Of a stretch of DNA of 30,194 bases, positions 1 through 6,618 are shown piece by piece. Below the pieces are notes generated by a model that worked only from the letters and a program-made list of their open reading frames with translations, ran no database searches and had not been told where the DNA came from. The translations under genes were made by a program, and so were the position numbers. Source of the DNA: a virus; the IMG/VR virus record IMGVR_UViG_3300000235_000015, positions 1 to 30,194 of that record. One strand, given 5' to 3'. Each line of letters starts with the position of its first letter. Position 1 is the stretch's first letter.

Positions 1-105
1 AGGCGTATCGACTACCGCATAGAAATCACAGATAGCCTTGATCTACCAAAGCACCCCAATTCCATATTCGTAATCGCTTCCTCTACACTCAGGAGCTACT
101 CCTAA
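1..105 (+). CDS. 3' end of an unknown protein (partial, cut by window edge)
   Basis: The frame is open from base 1 and ends in TAA at 103-105, giving the last 34 residues (it ends in ...STLRSYS). The stop overlaps the ATG of the next gene as TAATG, the tight coupling typical of phage operons, so the frame is probably real. The fragment is too short to assign. Its position before a membrane protein, a phospholipase and a peptidoglycan hydrolase suggests the end of a structural or late gene; that is inference only. Confidence 0.6.
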   Translation, partial: RRIDYRIEITDSLDLPKHPNSIFVIASSTLRSYS

Positions 106-641
106 TGGATTCTCTCACCTCCGCTCGCACTACTCTAGAGAACCTTCCGCCCCCAGAAAATGATCTGCAGTATGTCATCTTCGCCCTCGCCGCAGCTATC
201 ACTGCCATATGGCTCGGAACTACATTCATACAAGCCAAGTACGGGAAAGGCTCGGAGCCACCTCCACCTCCACCTCCTACAGAGCCCAAAGAGGGTTCCA
301 AGGAGCTTTGCGCCATCCATACCCATAGGGTAGATGCTCTGCAAGCCCAACTATCCTCTGTACTGTCCGACCTAAATCAGTCCATGCAGAAGATTCGGGC
401 TGATATGAATAACAGTACCCTCGAAAATGAAAGGGCTTTCCACCAGTTCTTCAAAGAGATGATGAAGGAGCTGGAAGATCGGATGGATAAGAGGGATGAG
501 AGGCTAGAGACTTTGATGGATGGGAAATTGGCCAGCTTCAAGGAGGTTTTCGTCCGTACAGCGGCCGAAACCTTTCGCCCGATGGTACAGGAGGCTGTTT
601 CCCAAGCTATGAGATCCTATCAGAAACCACCTACAACATAG
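105..641 (+). CDS. Single-pass membrane protein with proline linker and coiled coil
   Basis: 178 aa, function not recognised. Residues 21-44 form one strongly hydrophobic helix (core YVIFALAAAITAIWLGTTF). A run of seven prolines follows at 52-58, and from about 75 to 165 there is a highly charged helical, coiled-coil-like region. There is no signal-peptidase or lipobox motif, so the helix is probably an anchor with the long domain on one side of the inner membrane. An AGGAG sits 9 nt before the ATG, and the ATG overlaps the preceding stop. Its place next to a phospholipase and an NlpC/P60 enzyme fits a lysis-related role (holin- or spanin-like) or a virion component, but no diagnostic motif decides between them. 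Confidence 0.75.
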   Translation: MDSLTSARTTLENLPPPENDLQYVIFALAAAITAIWLGTTFIQAKYGKGSEPPPPPPPTEPKEGSKELCAIHTHRVDALQAQLSSVLSDLNQSMQKIRADMNNSTLENERAFHQFFKEMMKELEDRMDKRDERLETLMDGKLASFKEVFVRTAAETFRPMVQEAVSQAMRSYQKPPTT

Positions 642-649
642 GAGAATTT

Positions 650-1510
650 ATGAGTAGCCTATTATTGAGCATCGGTGGCGGAGGTGTATTGGGTATCGGC
701 CCAGCCACCTTCCTAAGAAACTGGGAGGAATCCCATAAAGCACTTCCACTGTCCCCGGATGCCCTCGCTGGTACCTCTGTGGGATCTATCTTGGTAGCCG
801 CCAAAGCGATCGGTCTCTCCTGGGCAGAAGTGGAGACCCTATTCATCGCAGGAGCCCCAGTCATCTTCCGTAAGCCTGGGTGGCTATGGAGGATCGACCC
901 TCGCAAGCCCAAATACGATGGTACAGGGTTGGTGGAGGTACTCAAGAAGGTTTTTGGGAGCATTCGAATGAACCAGACCAAGACTCCAGTATTTATCCCA
1001 GCGATGGACTACTCCCGTGGTCGCCCCAAGGTTTGGGGACCGGAAGACGATACATATGTATGGGAAGCCGTAGCAGCATCCTGCTCCGCTCCCACCTTTT
1101 TCCCTCCTCGGCCTGGTCAATTGGTAGATGGTGGGTTGGTGGCCAACTCTCCCTCCATGGTAGGTATCGCAGGAGCCATCTCCAAACTCGGTTGGGAGCT
1201 AGAGGAGAGCTGGTGCATCTCTATGGGAACCAATGGCGACTATTGGGTGAACCCCAAGATTGGGGAAAACACATCCAAGATCGGTTGGGCCGATGTACTA
1301 CTTTCCAACATTACCAGGGGCAACGAGGAACTGTCTGTTTTCCAAACAGCCGCTCTTTTACAGCGTAGATTTCTCCACATTGACCCCCAGCTAGATAAGA
1401 ACTGGTCTCTTGATGATCTACGGGCCATCCCCAGCTATGCGGGCTTGTGGCAGTATGTATTCGAGCTCAAGCAGTTTGAGCTGGAAATCTTCCTTCAGCG
1501 GATGGTGTAA
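650..1510 (+). CDS. Patatin-like phospholipase
   Basis: 286 aa. It carries the three patatin signatures in the right order. A glycine-rich oxyanion-hole segment lies at 8-16 (IGGGGVLGIG). The nucleophile elbow is GTSVG, with Ser43. The catalytic-dyad Asp is D160 in DGG. The family hydrolyses acyl chains from phospholipids with a Ser-Asp dyad. The oxyanion motif is G-G-G-G-V-L-G rather than the usual DGGGxRG, so the arginine is missing. No signal peptide is visible. The gene starts 8 nt after the upstream stop (GGAG at the junction) and is followed 4 nt later by an NlpC/P60 gene. Possible roles are membrane damage during lysis, host entry as a virion enzyme, or an effector; the neighbouring peptidoglycan hydrolase favours lysis or entry. 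The family call is firm, the role is not. Confidence 0.88.
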   Translation: MSSLLLSIGGGGVLGIGPATFLRNWEESHKALPLSPDALAGTSVGSILVAAKAIGLSWAEVETLFIAGAPVIFRKPGWLWRIDPRKPKYDGTGLVEVLKKVFGSIRMNQTKTPVFIPAMDYSRGRPKVWGPEDDTYVWEAVAASCSAPTFFPPRPGQLVDGGLVANSPSMVGIAGAISKLGWELEESWCISMGTNGDYWVNPKIGENTSKIGWADVLLSNITRGNEELSVFQTAALLQRRFLHIDPQLDKNWSLDDLRAIPSYAGLWQYVFELKQFELEIFLQRMV

Positions 1511-1514
1511 AAAG

Positions 1515-1937
1515 ATGCTTCGTGATCAAGCTATTGAGTATGGTCTCCGTTTCGTAGGTCTCCCTTACCTCTGGGGCGGGGATGACCCCATTTTGGGATT
1601 TGATTGCAGTGGTCTTGCCCAGGAGGTTCTGTTGGCCGTAGGGCTAGACCCTCCAGGGGATCAAACCGCCCAAGCACTTTATGAGGCATTCAAGTCAAAG
1701 TCCGTAGGGCTCGCTGGTATTCCGGCAAAGGGCTGTCTAGCTTTCTATGGAAAGTCCCTTCGAGGTATCACCCATGTTTCCATCTGTATTGGTGATGGGC
1801 TGATACTGGAAGCTGGTGGTGGTGGCTCTGCTACGGTGAATAATACTACAGCTGCTACACAAAACGCCTACATCAGAGTGCGTCCGATGAGGCGTAGAGC
1901 TGATCTCGTTGCGGTTGTTGACCCTTTTAAGGCCTGA
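1515..1937 (+). CDS. NlpC/P60-family peptidoglycan hydrolase
   Basis: 140 aa. The motif FDCSG carries the candidate catalytic Cys31, and ITHVSICIGDG carries His87; a third polar position would lie near residues 98-107. YLWGGDDP before the cysteine is the usual NlpC/P60 lead-in (family YxWGG). The family cleaves peptide bonds in peptidoglycan stems. The open frame extends upstream to 1410 inside the phospholipase gene, but the first ATG after that gene's stop (1515) gives a standard-length single domain, so it was chosen. The RBS is weak, suggesting translational coupling. No signal peptide or wall-binding domain is seen, so export would need a holin or virion delivery. It is probably an endolysin or a tail-associated hydrolase. 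The last 11 bp overlap the end of the convergent minus-strand gene. Confidence 0.85.
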   Translation: MLRDQAIEYGLRFVGLPYLWGGDDPILGFDCSGLAQEVLLAVGLDPPGDQTAQALYEAFKSKSVGLAGIPAKGCLAFYGKSLRGITHVSICIGDGLILEAGGGGSATVNNTTAATQNAYIRVRPMRRRADLVAVVDPFKA

Positions 1938-2172
1938 AAATCTCAAAGACGAATACAGACTTGGGTATCTCCTCTAAGGAGAGATTGCCCTGCCCAGTCA
2001 TATATACCTTGCCGTAGGGTAAATTCTTTAGTTTCCTGACCCCTCTCGCAGTACAGCCAGAGGGGAGTTGAATGTGGGCCTTTCTAGCCCATACCCGTAG
2101 CACCTCACCAGAGGTGGCTACTTGGCTTTCCCCTGTGGGGATGTGAGTCATTTTGATGGATGGGTTGGGCAT
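1927..2172 (-). CDS. Hypothetical protein, last gene of the leftward arm
   Basis: 81 aa, not recognised. The sequence begins MPNPSIKMTHIPTGE and appears to be a small, beta-rich soluble protein without obvious catalytic motifs or membrane segments. The start is supported by AAGGAG seven bases upstream, and only one base separates it from the preceding stop, so it belongs to the operon. It ends 11 bp inside the opposite-strand NlpC/P60 gene, marking the convergence point of the two transcription units. Confidence 0.65.
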   Translation of the reverse strand: MPNPSIKMTHIPTGESQVATSGEVLRVWARKAHIQLPSGCTARGVRKLKNLPYGKVYMTGQGNLSLEEIPKSVFVFEIFRP

Positions 2173-2173
2173 T

Positions 2174-2548
2174 TTACTTCTCCTTGATGGTGAATGGGAT
2201 AACTTTAAACGAGTTTGAGGGCCATGGGCCCTTGTGAAGATACTTATACATCAGAGCGCAGGCCTCTTCCGTTGTATAGCTTCGAATCTCTTTGGGGCAT
2301 TCTGGGTGATTCCTTCTGGCTTCCTTATAATACCGGTCTTTTTGGAGTATGATCGGTTTCTGAGCATTTTTGGAAACATCCATCACCAAATCTTCGCTTT
2401 CTATCCAGGCGTGACCCATCCATCCAGGGATGGCTGGGTTGTATACATACCCATGCACGAGTTTGAAACCCTGGGGCATCCAGCGATTTAGGGCCATCTC
2501 GCTTGTATGGTTGAAGCAGTTGCCCCCAGTGAGTGGTTGCTTTCTCAT
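2174..2548 (-). CDS. Hypothetical protein with Cys-His-Asp pattern (possible papain/transglutaminase fold)
   Basis: 124 aa. The N-terminal half contains GGNCFNH (Cys11), then GHAWIE (His46) and VMDVS (Asp57). This order and spacing resemble a compact papain-like or transglutaminase-like triad, and similar Cys...GHAW.E...D proteins recur in phages; the fold assignment is inference. The start is backed by a strong GGAGG and by an ATGA overlap with the upstream stop. No signal peptide or TM is present. It lies in the block of small accessory genes at the end of the arm, so it could be a host-takeover protein, but nothing identifies a substrate. Confidence 0.6.
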   Translation of the reverse strand: MRKQPLTGGNCFNHTSEMALNRWMPQGFKLVHGYVYNPAIPGWMGHAWIESEDLVMDVSKNAQKPIILQKDRYYKEARRNHPECPKEIRSYTTEEACALMYKYLHKGPWPSNSFKVIPFTIKEK

Positions 2549-3249
2549 TTACCCTCCTCCTCCTTGATAAGATCATACCGATTCATTCCCACCCCGCTGA
2601 TAGCTACAAGGGCGATATCAAGGCTCTGCTCATCTGCAAGCTCCTTGTAGTCAGTTTCTGGCTCCTCCTCCAGTACGACCACAATCTGAGCGATCTTCAT
2701 ACCCTTGATGGCCGTTTCAGCCAAGGCCTGGAAGCAGTAATACAGCTCCGCCTCATCTCTGGATACATCACCAACCTGCTGGAGGACTTCTATGACCCAC
2801 CCCGCAGCAGAGCCCTTGAGGGTCTCCATAATCGCAATCTTCCGTTCTGGGTGGGCCCAAGCCTTCCCTACGGTCTTACCCTTCCCCGAGGGCTTGTCGG
2901 TTTTCTCCGGTGGAGGGAGCGGATCTGCAGCGTTGGCCAAAAGAGCCTTGGCATCAGTCAGTAATTGGTAGTAAACATTTGGCTCGGCCGACTTATCCAC
3001 CCGGAAATAAGATGCAAGGGCATCCCACCCATCAGTAGTGGTGACTACCATGGGGACCTTATCGACTTGCGTCTGGATGAACCCTTTCTTCTTGAGGCCT
3101 GCAGCGACCCCAGGAGCTACGGCCTTGGCTAGCTTGGATAGCTTGGTGACATTCTGACTGATGGTGAATACCCATCCAGCACCTCCCCCCGCATCAGCAG
3201 AGGAGATGATGGTGGCGCATAGATACTGGGCTTCTTTTGGTGTTAGCAT
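2545..3249 (-). CDS. Hypothetical protein with winged-helix-like N-terminus
   Basis: 234 aa, not recognised. Residues about 36-77 (GLKKKGFIQ...VTTTDGWDAL) have the helix / hydrophobic-charged turn / 'T..G..AL' pattern of winged-helix domains, so DNA binding is possible. A Lys/Gly/Pro linker at about 110-130 separates this from a C-terminal alpha/beta part with ETLKGSAAGWVIEV and IAQIVVVLEEEPE. The 5' end overlaps the small basic gene upstream, and the 3' end overlaps the next gene as ATGA. Function is unknown; the winged-helix suggestion is weak. Confidence 0.6.
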   Translation of the reverse strand: MLTPKEAQYLCATIISSADAGGGAGWVFTISQNVTKLSKLAKAVAPGVAAGLKKKGFIQTQVDKVPMVVTTTDGWDALASYFRVDKSAEPNVYYQLLTDAKALLANAADPLPPPEKTDKPSGKGKTVGKAWAHPERKIAIMETLKGSAAGWVIEVLQQVGDVSRDEAELYYCFQALAETAIKGMKIAQIVVVLEEEPETDYKELADEQSLDIALVAISGVGMNRYDLIKEEEGK

Positions 3250-3416
3250 GATAAATCCTCCATGGATTTGAAAATAGGTTTTCCCCGTTTAAGTGTACGC
3301 GTGATGATTTTCTTTTGGCGGCGGGCTCTTCGTGAGGAAGCTCGACCACTACCCTTACGAAATTCCCTTTCCTCTTTAATGTCCCAGGTGCATGATTGAT
3401 AGTTGATTGGTTTCAT
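3243..3416 (-). CDS. Small highly basic protein (57 aa)
   Basis: This gene starts MKPINYQSCTWDIKEE and continues with an Arg/Lys-rich stretch (GRASSRRARRQKKIITR) before ending SMEDLSC. Its ATG overlaps the stop of the preceding gene as ATGA, and its own TAA overlaps the first codons of the next gene, so it fills an otherwise empty 160-bp gap exactly. That junction geometry is the main support for it being real. The charge suggests nucleic-acid or acidic-protein binding. No family was recognised. Confidence 0.6.
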   Translation of the reverse strand: MKPINYQSCTWDIKEEREFRKGSGRASSRRARRQKKIITRTLKRGKPIFKSMEDLSC

Positions 3417-3601
3417 TCGGAAATCCTTGCCAGCACCATTTTGAACTGTGAGGCTTGTTTGGGTGTGGCGATAATAAAGTAGGTGGTACAGGAGAAGTCA
3501 TCAGGATCACTTTGGATGGAGATGCCCAGGAAATGGCCGACCTGATGGAGCCGTTCTAGCTGGCCCTCCGTTCTAGCGAAGAAGCGATGCATTTTCAGCA
3601 T
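3413..3601 (-). CDS. Hypothetical protein (62 aa)
   Basis: Not recognised. The open frame extends to 3658, but that would overlap the upstream gene by 56 bp. The ATG at 3601, just after the upstream TAA and beginning MLKMHRFFARTEGQ, removes the overlap and lies downstream of a G-rich stretch, so it is preferred. A third Met nine bases further on is also possible. The protein looks like a small alpha/beta domain without motifs. It is coupled by ATGA to the small basic gene downstream. Confidence 0.55.
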   Translation of the reverse strand: MLKMHRFFARTEGQLERLHQVGHFLGISIQSDPDDFSCTTYFIIATPKQASQFKMVLARISE

Positions 3602-3602
3602 C

Positions 3603-3905
3603 TTACTGGCCCCCCGTGAGGTGATCCCAGTGGGTATCTGTTGCATCAGTAGAGCCAAAGTCTAAATTGCCTCGAACTAGGTAGTTATGCTCAGTGATGC
3701 TACTTATCAGCTGCACAGAGTTCGGTGATGTAGTTTGTCCCCATGGAGTGGTGATTGCCCATTTACCGTGAGCCACTTCAAGCGTGGCTATGGTATAGTG
3801 CCCGTAGGTTCTGTTGAAGCAAAAGTAAATCAAATATTTCTGCATGGGGATAAGGTTGGCTAGCTCTGGTAGGTCAACTGAATGAAGAACTCTATACCGT
3901 TTCAT
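3603..3905 (-). CDS. Hypothetical protein (100 aa), first gene after the repeated promoter
   Basis: Not recognised; a soluble, mixed alpha/beta sequence beginning MKRYRVLHSVDLPE. GAGG lies 6 nt before the ATG, inside the 3' end of the 97-bp repeated sequence. That repeat contains a well-formed promoter, so this gene heads a separate leftward transcription unit of small genes (3905 down to 1927). Genes in such a position often encode early host-takeover factors; that is inference from position only. Confidence 0.65.
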   Translation of the reverse strand: MKRYRVLHSVDLPELANLIPMQKYLIYFCFNRTYGHYTIATLEVAHGKWAITTPWGQTTSPNSVQLISSITEHNYLVRGNLDFGSTDATDTHWDHLTGGQ

Positions 3906-3908
3906 ATT

Positions 3909-4005
3909 TGCCTCGGGTTGGTTGTTTGTACCCTGATAATATAACCTATTTTGATTGACCCATCAATACTTTCATTAAAAATAATTGGTAAATAAAAGTT
4001 TACCA
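3909..4005. repeat. 97-bp inverted repeat, left copy
   Basis: These 97 bases are the exact reverse complement of 30098-30194, the last 97 bases of the window; identity stops at 4006. The copy contains most of a hairpin with a T-tract and a sigma70-like promoter, both oriented leftwards here. It is either a duplicated terminator-promoter module or the trace of an assembly that ended at a repeat. Confidence 0.95.
3938..3966 (-). promoter_or_regulatory. Sigma70-like promoter for the small-gene unit
   Basis: On the minus strand TTGATG (3966-3961) is followed, after a 17-base spacer, by TATATT (3943-3938). This is a close match to TTGACA-N17-TATAAT. It lies about 35 bases before the ATG at 3905 and directly after the hairpin at 3977-4008. 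It is the best complete promoter seen in the window. Confidence 0.7.
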
Positions 4006-4008
4006 ATT
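3977..4008 (-). terminator. AT-rich hairpin with T-tract
   Basis: A perfect 10-bp inverted repeat (AATTGGTAAA / TTTACCAATT at 3983-3992 and 3999-4008) with a 6-base loop is followed on the minus strand by ATTTTT. It overlaps the stop codon of the 58-aa gene. The stem is AT-rich, so termination may be weak. An operator role for the palindrome is an alternative, because it sits just upstream of the promoter. Confidence 0.5.
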
Positions 4009-4184
4009 CAGGTGGAGCATTCAGCTATGAGATGGATCCCGGAGATGTGAAGGGCTTCAACCCTGTTTTTCCTTCCCTTGGTCACCCACCCAGTAGCTAA
4101 GCCTTTGGCCTGCGCGGTTAAGACAATGGCCTTGAGTAGGTGGGACTGTGGCACTCGGGTGGGAAACTTAATTACTGTAGTCAT
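4008..4184 (-). CDS. Small hypothetical protein (58 aa)
   Basis: Begins MTTVIKFPTRVPQSHLLKA and ends HLIAECST. AAAGGAG lies 7 nt before the ATG, and a TATAAT lies about 28 nt upstream of the ATG, giving it its own promoter and leader. Its stop lies within the arm of the AT-rich palindrome, so it forms a promoter-gene-terminator unit. The sequence is basic and amphipathic with no TM. No family was recognised. Confidence 0.6.
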   Translation of the reverse strand: MTTVIKFPTRVPQSHLLKAIVLTAQAKGLATGWVTKGRKNRVEALHISGIHLIAECST

Positions 4185-4211
4185 ACATCAACTCCTTTGT
4201 GTGATTGATGT

Positions 4212-4239
4212 ATTATACCTGATCAATGATCATCGTCAT
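4212..4239 (-). promoter_or_regulatory. Candidate promoter for the 58-aa gene
   Basis: GGTATAAT on the minus strand (-10 at 4217-4212) is preceded at 16 bases by ATGACG (4239-4234), a 4/6 match to a -35. The same GGTATAAT string heads the duplicated leader cassettes at 6653 and 15751. The -35 lies within the upstream 50-aa gene. Confidence 0.45.
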
Positions 4240-4375
4240 TGATCTCTGATTCCTCATACGGCTCGTAATCTGGGCAATCCCGAGGGTATATTCTCATATC
4301 GAGGAGCCTACAAAAAGGCGTCTTGTATAGTACGCAGCTCTTGCACTTGGAGGGAGGCTTCATGGTTGGGGCCAT
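4223..4375 (-). CDS. Small cysteine-containing protein (50 aa)
   Basis: Starts MAPTMKPPSKCKSCVLYK, contains a CxxC and two further cysteines (TPFC, RDCP), and ends with an acidic tail rich in D/E. The ATG overlaps the primase stop as TGATG, indicating translational coupling. A second in-frame ATG lies four codons in. The four cysteines could bind zinc or an Fe-S cluster. It fills the space between the primase gene and the promoter of the next gene. No family was recognised. Confidence 0.55.
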   Translation of the reverse strand: MAPTMKPPSKCKSCVLYKTPFCRLLDMRIYPRDCPDYEPYEESEINDDDH

Positions 4376-5289
4376 CAATACAGTAGTTCCTTACGCACTG
4401 CCTGGGCTTCAGTATCACTGAGATCTCCCGGATCCCTCCCCTCGCCGAAGTCGGCTTGGGCTACCTCCACTGACCGGCCCAGTGCAGCTAGCTCGGAGGC
4501 ATAAGCCCTCGCCTTCGCTTGGGCCTCTGGTTCTGGGTCAAAGAGAAATATAATGCTTTCCCATCGAGCAAGCTCCCTCACCTGCTGATCGGTCATCGAT
4601 GTACCAAATGAGCAGACGAACCCATCACCAAGCCTCCATTGGTCGAATACTCCTTCTACTACCACCACCCTTGGCCCTTTTGCTAGGTGAGCCCCATATA
4701 GTAGGTGCTTGTGGTGGACTAGGGACTTCTCCACAGGACAACCCTTGTATCGTAGCTCCTGCTGGCCAGTGATATCTCTACCTTGGAAGTTGACCAGCCT
4801 ACCCATCCGGTCATGAATGGGGATGATAACTCGGAGCCGGAAGTCAGAGCCCTCCCATTCGCACACTGGTCCAGTGCCCAGGATTCCATACTTGGCCTGT
4901 AAGTAGTCGGGATCGAACCCTCGGCCAGAGAGGTACTTCTTGTGGTGGGTAGTGAGTTCTGCTCCAGGTAGGACAAGTGGCCCAGTTGCCCGAGCCACCT
5001 TCTTGTTATTGAGTGCTTGTCTGGTGAGGTTTTCCGTGTGGTAGGATTTCCACAATACCTCGGCCTCTTTCTCCCTGATGGAAAGCAGTTTGGAGATGAC
5101 CTTGGTCGTTGAGTGAGGACCACATCTCCAGCAAACGAAGCCCCCAGTCTCTGGGTTGAAGCCTCCGTGGTTGCTGTGATCGGTACACATTGGGCATTGT
5201 ATGTGAACCCACCCAGGCCTCACATTCTTTCCCTCGGTCCAGCTTGGGAGCGAGCTTTCTAGTACAAACCGAATCGCATCCCAAGCCAT
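4375..5289 (-). CDS. DNA primase (DnaG-like: zinc finger plus TOPRIM)
   Basis: 304 aa. A CHC2-type zinc ribbon sits at the N-terminus (C32-x2-C35 ... C53-x2-C56). The middle shows the RNA-polymerase-like basic segment (LRYKGCPVEKSLVHHKHLLYG is its region). The TOPRIM domain has VVVVEGVFD (E212), LFDPEPEA (D251) and DPGDL (about 287-290). These are the metal-binding positions of DnaG-type primases, which make RNA primers on the lagging strand. It is short compared with bacterial DnaG (about 600 aa) and lacks a helicase-interaction domain; the DnaB-like helicase is a separate gene at 24585-26030. It is coupled to the upstream wHTH gene by TAATG. Confidence 0.9.
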   Translation of the reverse strand: MAWDAIRFVLESSLPSWTEGKNVRPGWVHIQCPMCTDHSNHGGFNPETGGFVCWRCGPHSTTKVISKLLSIREKEAEVLWKSYHTENLTRQALNNKKVARATGPLVLPGAELTTHHKKYLSGRGFDPDYLQAKYGILGTGPVCEWEGSDFRLRVIIPIHDRMGRLVNFQGRDITGQQELRYKGCPVEKSLVHHKHLLYGAHLAKGPRVVVVEGVFDQWRLGDGFVCSFGTSMTDQQVRELARWESIIFLFDPEPEAQAKARAYASELAALGRSVEVAQADFGEGRDPGDLSDTEAQAVRKELLY

Positions 5290-5558
5290 TAGGTTGCCCG
5301 CTTGACTCGTGGTCTCACTTTGGTGTCAACTCTCTTGACCACATCACCATCTTCTAGCATCACTGGAACCTGTAAGGCGTGGCTGGCTGGTATCTTACGA
5401 ATGATTCCAGCTTGCCGTAAGTCTTTCAAGGCTTGAAAGGCCACAGCCATACTGCACCCTAGTCGCTTGGCAATGACCGTAGGGCTGGCTTCCGGGCATT
5501 CGAGGATTACAGCTAGTACATCTCGCTTGCGCCCAATTAGGGATTGGTGAACTTTCAT
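5289..5558 (-). CDS. Small winged-helix DNA-binding protein
   Basis: 89 aa. Residues 10-60 read as a winged helix-turn-helix: ILECPEASPTVIAKRLGCS, then VAFQALKDLRQAGIIRKI, the pattern of MarR/ArsR-like 'AxxLgcS...v.kaLk.Lr.aGlI.r' domains. The C-terminus is basic. TAGGAG precedes the ATG. It could be a transcriptional regulator of the phage or an accessory DNA-binding subunit of the primase encoded immediately after it (the two genes overlap by one base). Which of these applies cannot be told from sequence. Confidence 0.7.
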   Translation of the reverse strand: MKVHQSLIGRKRDVLAVILECPEASPTVIAKRLGCSMAVAFQALKDLRQAGIIRKIPASHALQVPVMLEDGDVVKRVDTKVRPRVKRAT

Positions 5559-5567
5559 GGGGGTCTC

Positions 5568-6179
5568 CTAAGAAATACTTGACACAAAGCTCTTGTGGCT
5601 TTTCTGGTCGATGGTGAAGGTGCGGTCGGCGATGGCTACAAAATCAGGGTCGTGGGTGACCATGATAATCTGTACACCAAGCCGGTCAATGAGACCTCTC
5701 AGGATTTCTCCCATCAGGGGTCTCAGGCCTTGGGAAAGGAACTTGAAGGGTTCATCCAGTACGATGATCGGTGAGGTCTTGCCAATCGACCAGGCTGCAA
5801 TACGAAGTGCAAGCGACAGGACATCCACCACACCACCCCCACAAGCTAGTTCGGGATCAACCCTCTCCCCATCTTTGTCGAGGTACATTTGGGCTTCTGT
5901 CCTGCCCCGTAGAATAACAAAGTCGATCTTGAATGTATAGGTCGCAGGGAATACGGTATCAAGTGCGGTCTGTACCAAATCCTGCAGGTGGAACTTGAGC
6001 TGCTCTTGGGTTTCCTGGGCCACCTGCTGAAGGAAGGCCTGGGCCAGCTCATCATTGACGAGGTCTAGTGAAGCCTGCTCGGACTTGACCTCCATCTCAG
6101 CGATGGACTCTTTCAAGATCTCAACCCTCACGGACTTGGTGAGTACTAGATCCCGTAGTGATTGGATCTGGTCGGTCAT
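5568..6179 (-). CDS. SbcC/Rad50-like ATPase, C-terminal half (split subunit)
   Basis: 203 aa. A coiled coil at about 1-80 leads into the C-terminal lobe of an SMC/Rad50 ATPase. It has an ABC-type signature region (ACGGGVVDVLSLALRIA), Walker B IIVLDEPF, and the H-loop IIMVTHDP. There is no Walker A; that is in the separate gene at 9170-10384, whose protein ends at the zinc hook. The open frame extends to 6329, but that would run through the membrane-protein gene upstream. The ATG at 6179 (MTDQIQSLRDLV) overlaps its stop as ATGA and is therefore chosen. The signature reads C-G-G-G where SbcC has S-G-G-E. With SbcD (7865-8746) this would form an end-processing nuclease complex. Confidence 0.85.
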   Translation of the reverse strand: MTDQIQSLRDLVLTKSVRVEILKESIAEMEVKSEQASLDLVNDELAQAFLQQVAQETQEQLKFHLQDLVQTALDTVFPATYTFKIDFVILRGRTEAQMYLDKDGERVDPELACGGGVVDVLSLALRIAAWSIGKTSPIIVLDEPFKFLSQGLRPLMGEILRGLIDRLGVQIIMVTHDPDFVAIADRTFTIDQKSHKSFVSSIS

Positions 6180-6376
6180 GTGAGTGCACTCCACATGGCT
6201 GTGAAAATGAATAGGGAAGCTATACTGATGGAGATGAATATCTTGCCCCACCAAGTCCGAAGTATCCGATACTTTGAATGTTTTCCTGTATGGAGTAATC
6301 CGAAGACCAGTAAGGTCACGAAGCCCCAAAGCAGAAAGGTACTACAGAAGACGAAAATATACATCGCCGTATTCAT
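6176..6376 (-). CDS. Small two-TM membrane protein
   Basis: 66 aa with two hydrophobic helices, about 4-27 (MYIFVFCSTFLLWGFVTLLV) and 45-63 (IFISISIASLFIFTAMW), joined by a basic loop (HTGKHSKYRILR). The loop charge suggests it faces the cytoplasm. The start at 6376 overlaps the stop of the coiled-coil gene as ATGA; an upstream in-frame ATG (6385) would add three residues. Its own stop overlaps the SbcC C-half start as ATGA. A membrane protein between two recombination genes is unexpected. No family was recognised. Confidence 0.6.
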   Translation of the reverse strand: MNTAMYIFVFCSTFLLWGFVTLLVFGLLHTGKHSKYRILRTWWGKIFISISIASLFIFTAMWSALT

Positions 6377-6618
6377 ATAGACCATGCTTTGATTTTTGAT
6401 TGGGCTTCCGCCACAGCCTCATCGAGGGAGGAAGATAGCTTGGCCACCTTGGCCTTGGTTGCAGCTAGCAAGCTCTCTGCCTCCTCCAGAGAGGATACAT
6501 CGAATTGCTCCTTGAGCTTACGGAGAATCTCTTCTACTGCTCCTTCCGATTTACTTCTGGCACTGTTGGCCGTCTGGATCTGCTGTTCCAGCTGTTCGAT
6601 TTCTCTTATGGTTGCCAT
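6373..6618 (-). CDS. Small coiled-coil protein next to the SbcC C-half
   Basis: 81 aa, starting MATIREIEQLEQQIQ and almost entirely charged amphipathic helix (two coiled-coil stretches around FDVSSLEEAESLL). The longest open frame begins at 6672, but those extra codons come from a 45-bp leader duplicated in front of another small gene. The ATG at 6618 has AAGGAG nine bases upstream and is the true start. It is the first gene of a unit that continues with the TM protein and the SbcC C-half by ATGA overlaps. It might extend or pair with the coiled coils of the split Rad50-like complex; that is inference. Confidence 0.75.
   Translation of the reverse strand: MATIREIEQLEQQIQTANSARSKSEGAVEEILRKLKEQFDVSSLEEAESLLAATKAKVAKLSSSLDEAVAEAQSKIKAWSI

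Noticed and set aside
1410-1514. N-terminal extension of the NlpC/P60 protein
   Set aside because: It lies wholly inside the phospholipase gene and reads as a Ser-rich shadow sequence.
6180-6329. N-terminal extension of the SbcC C-half to 6329
   Set aside because: It would run through the two-TM protein gene, and the ATG at 6179 forms an ATGA overlap with that gene's stop.
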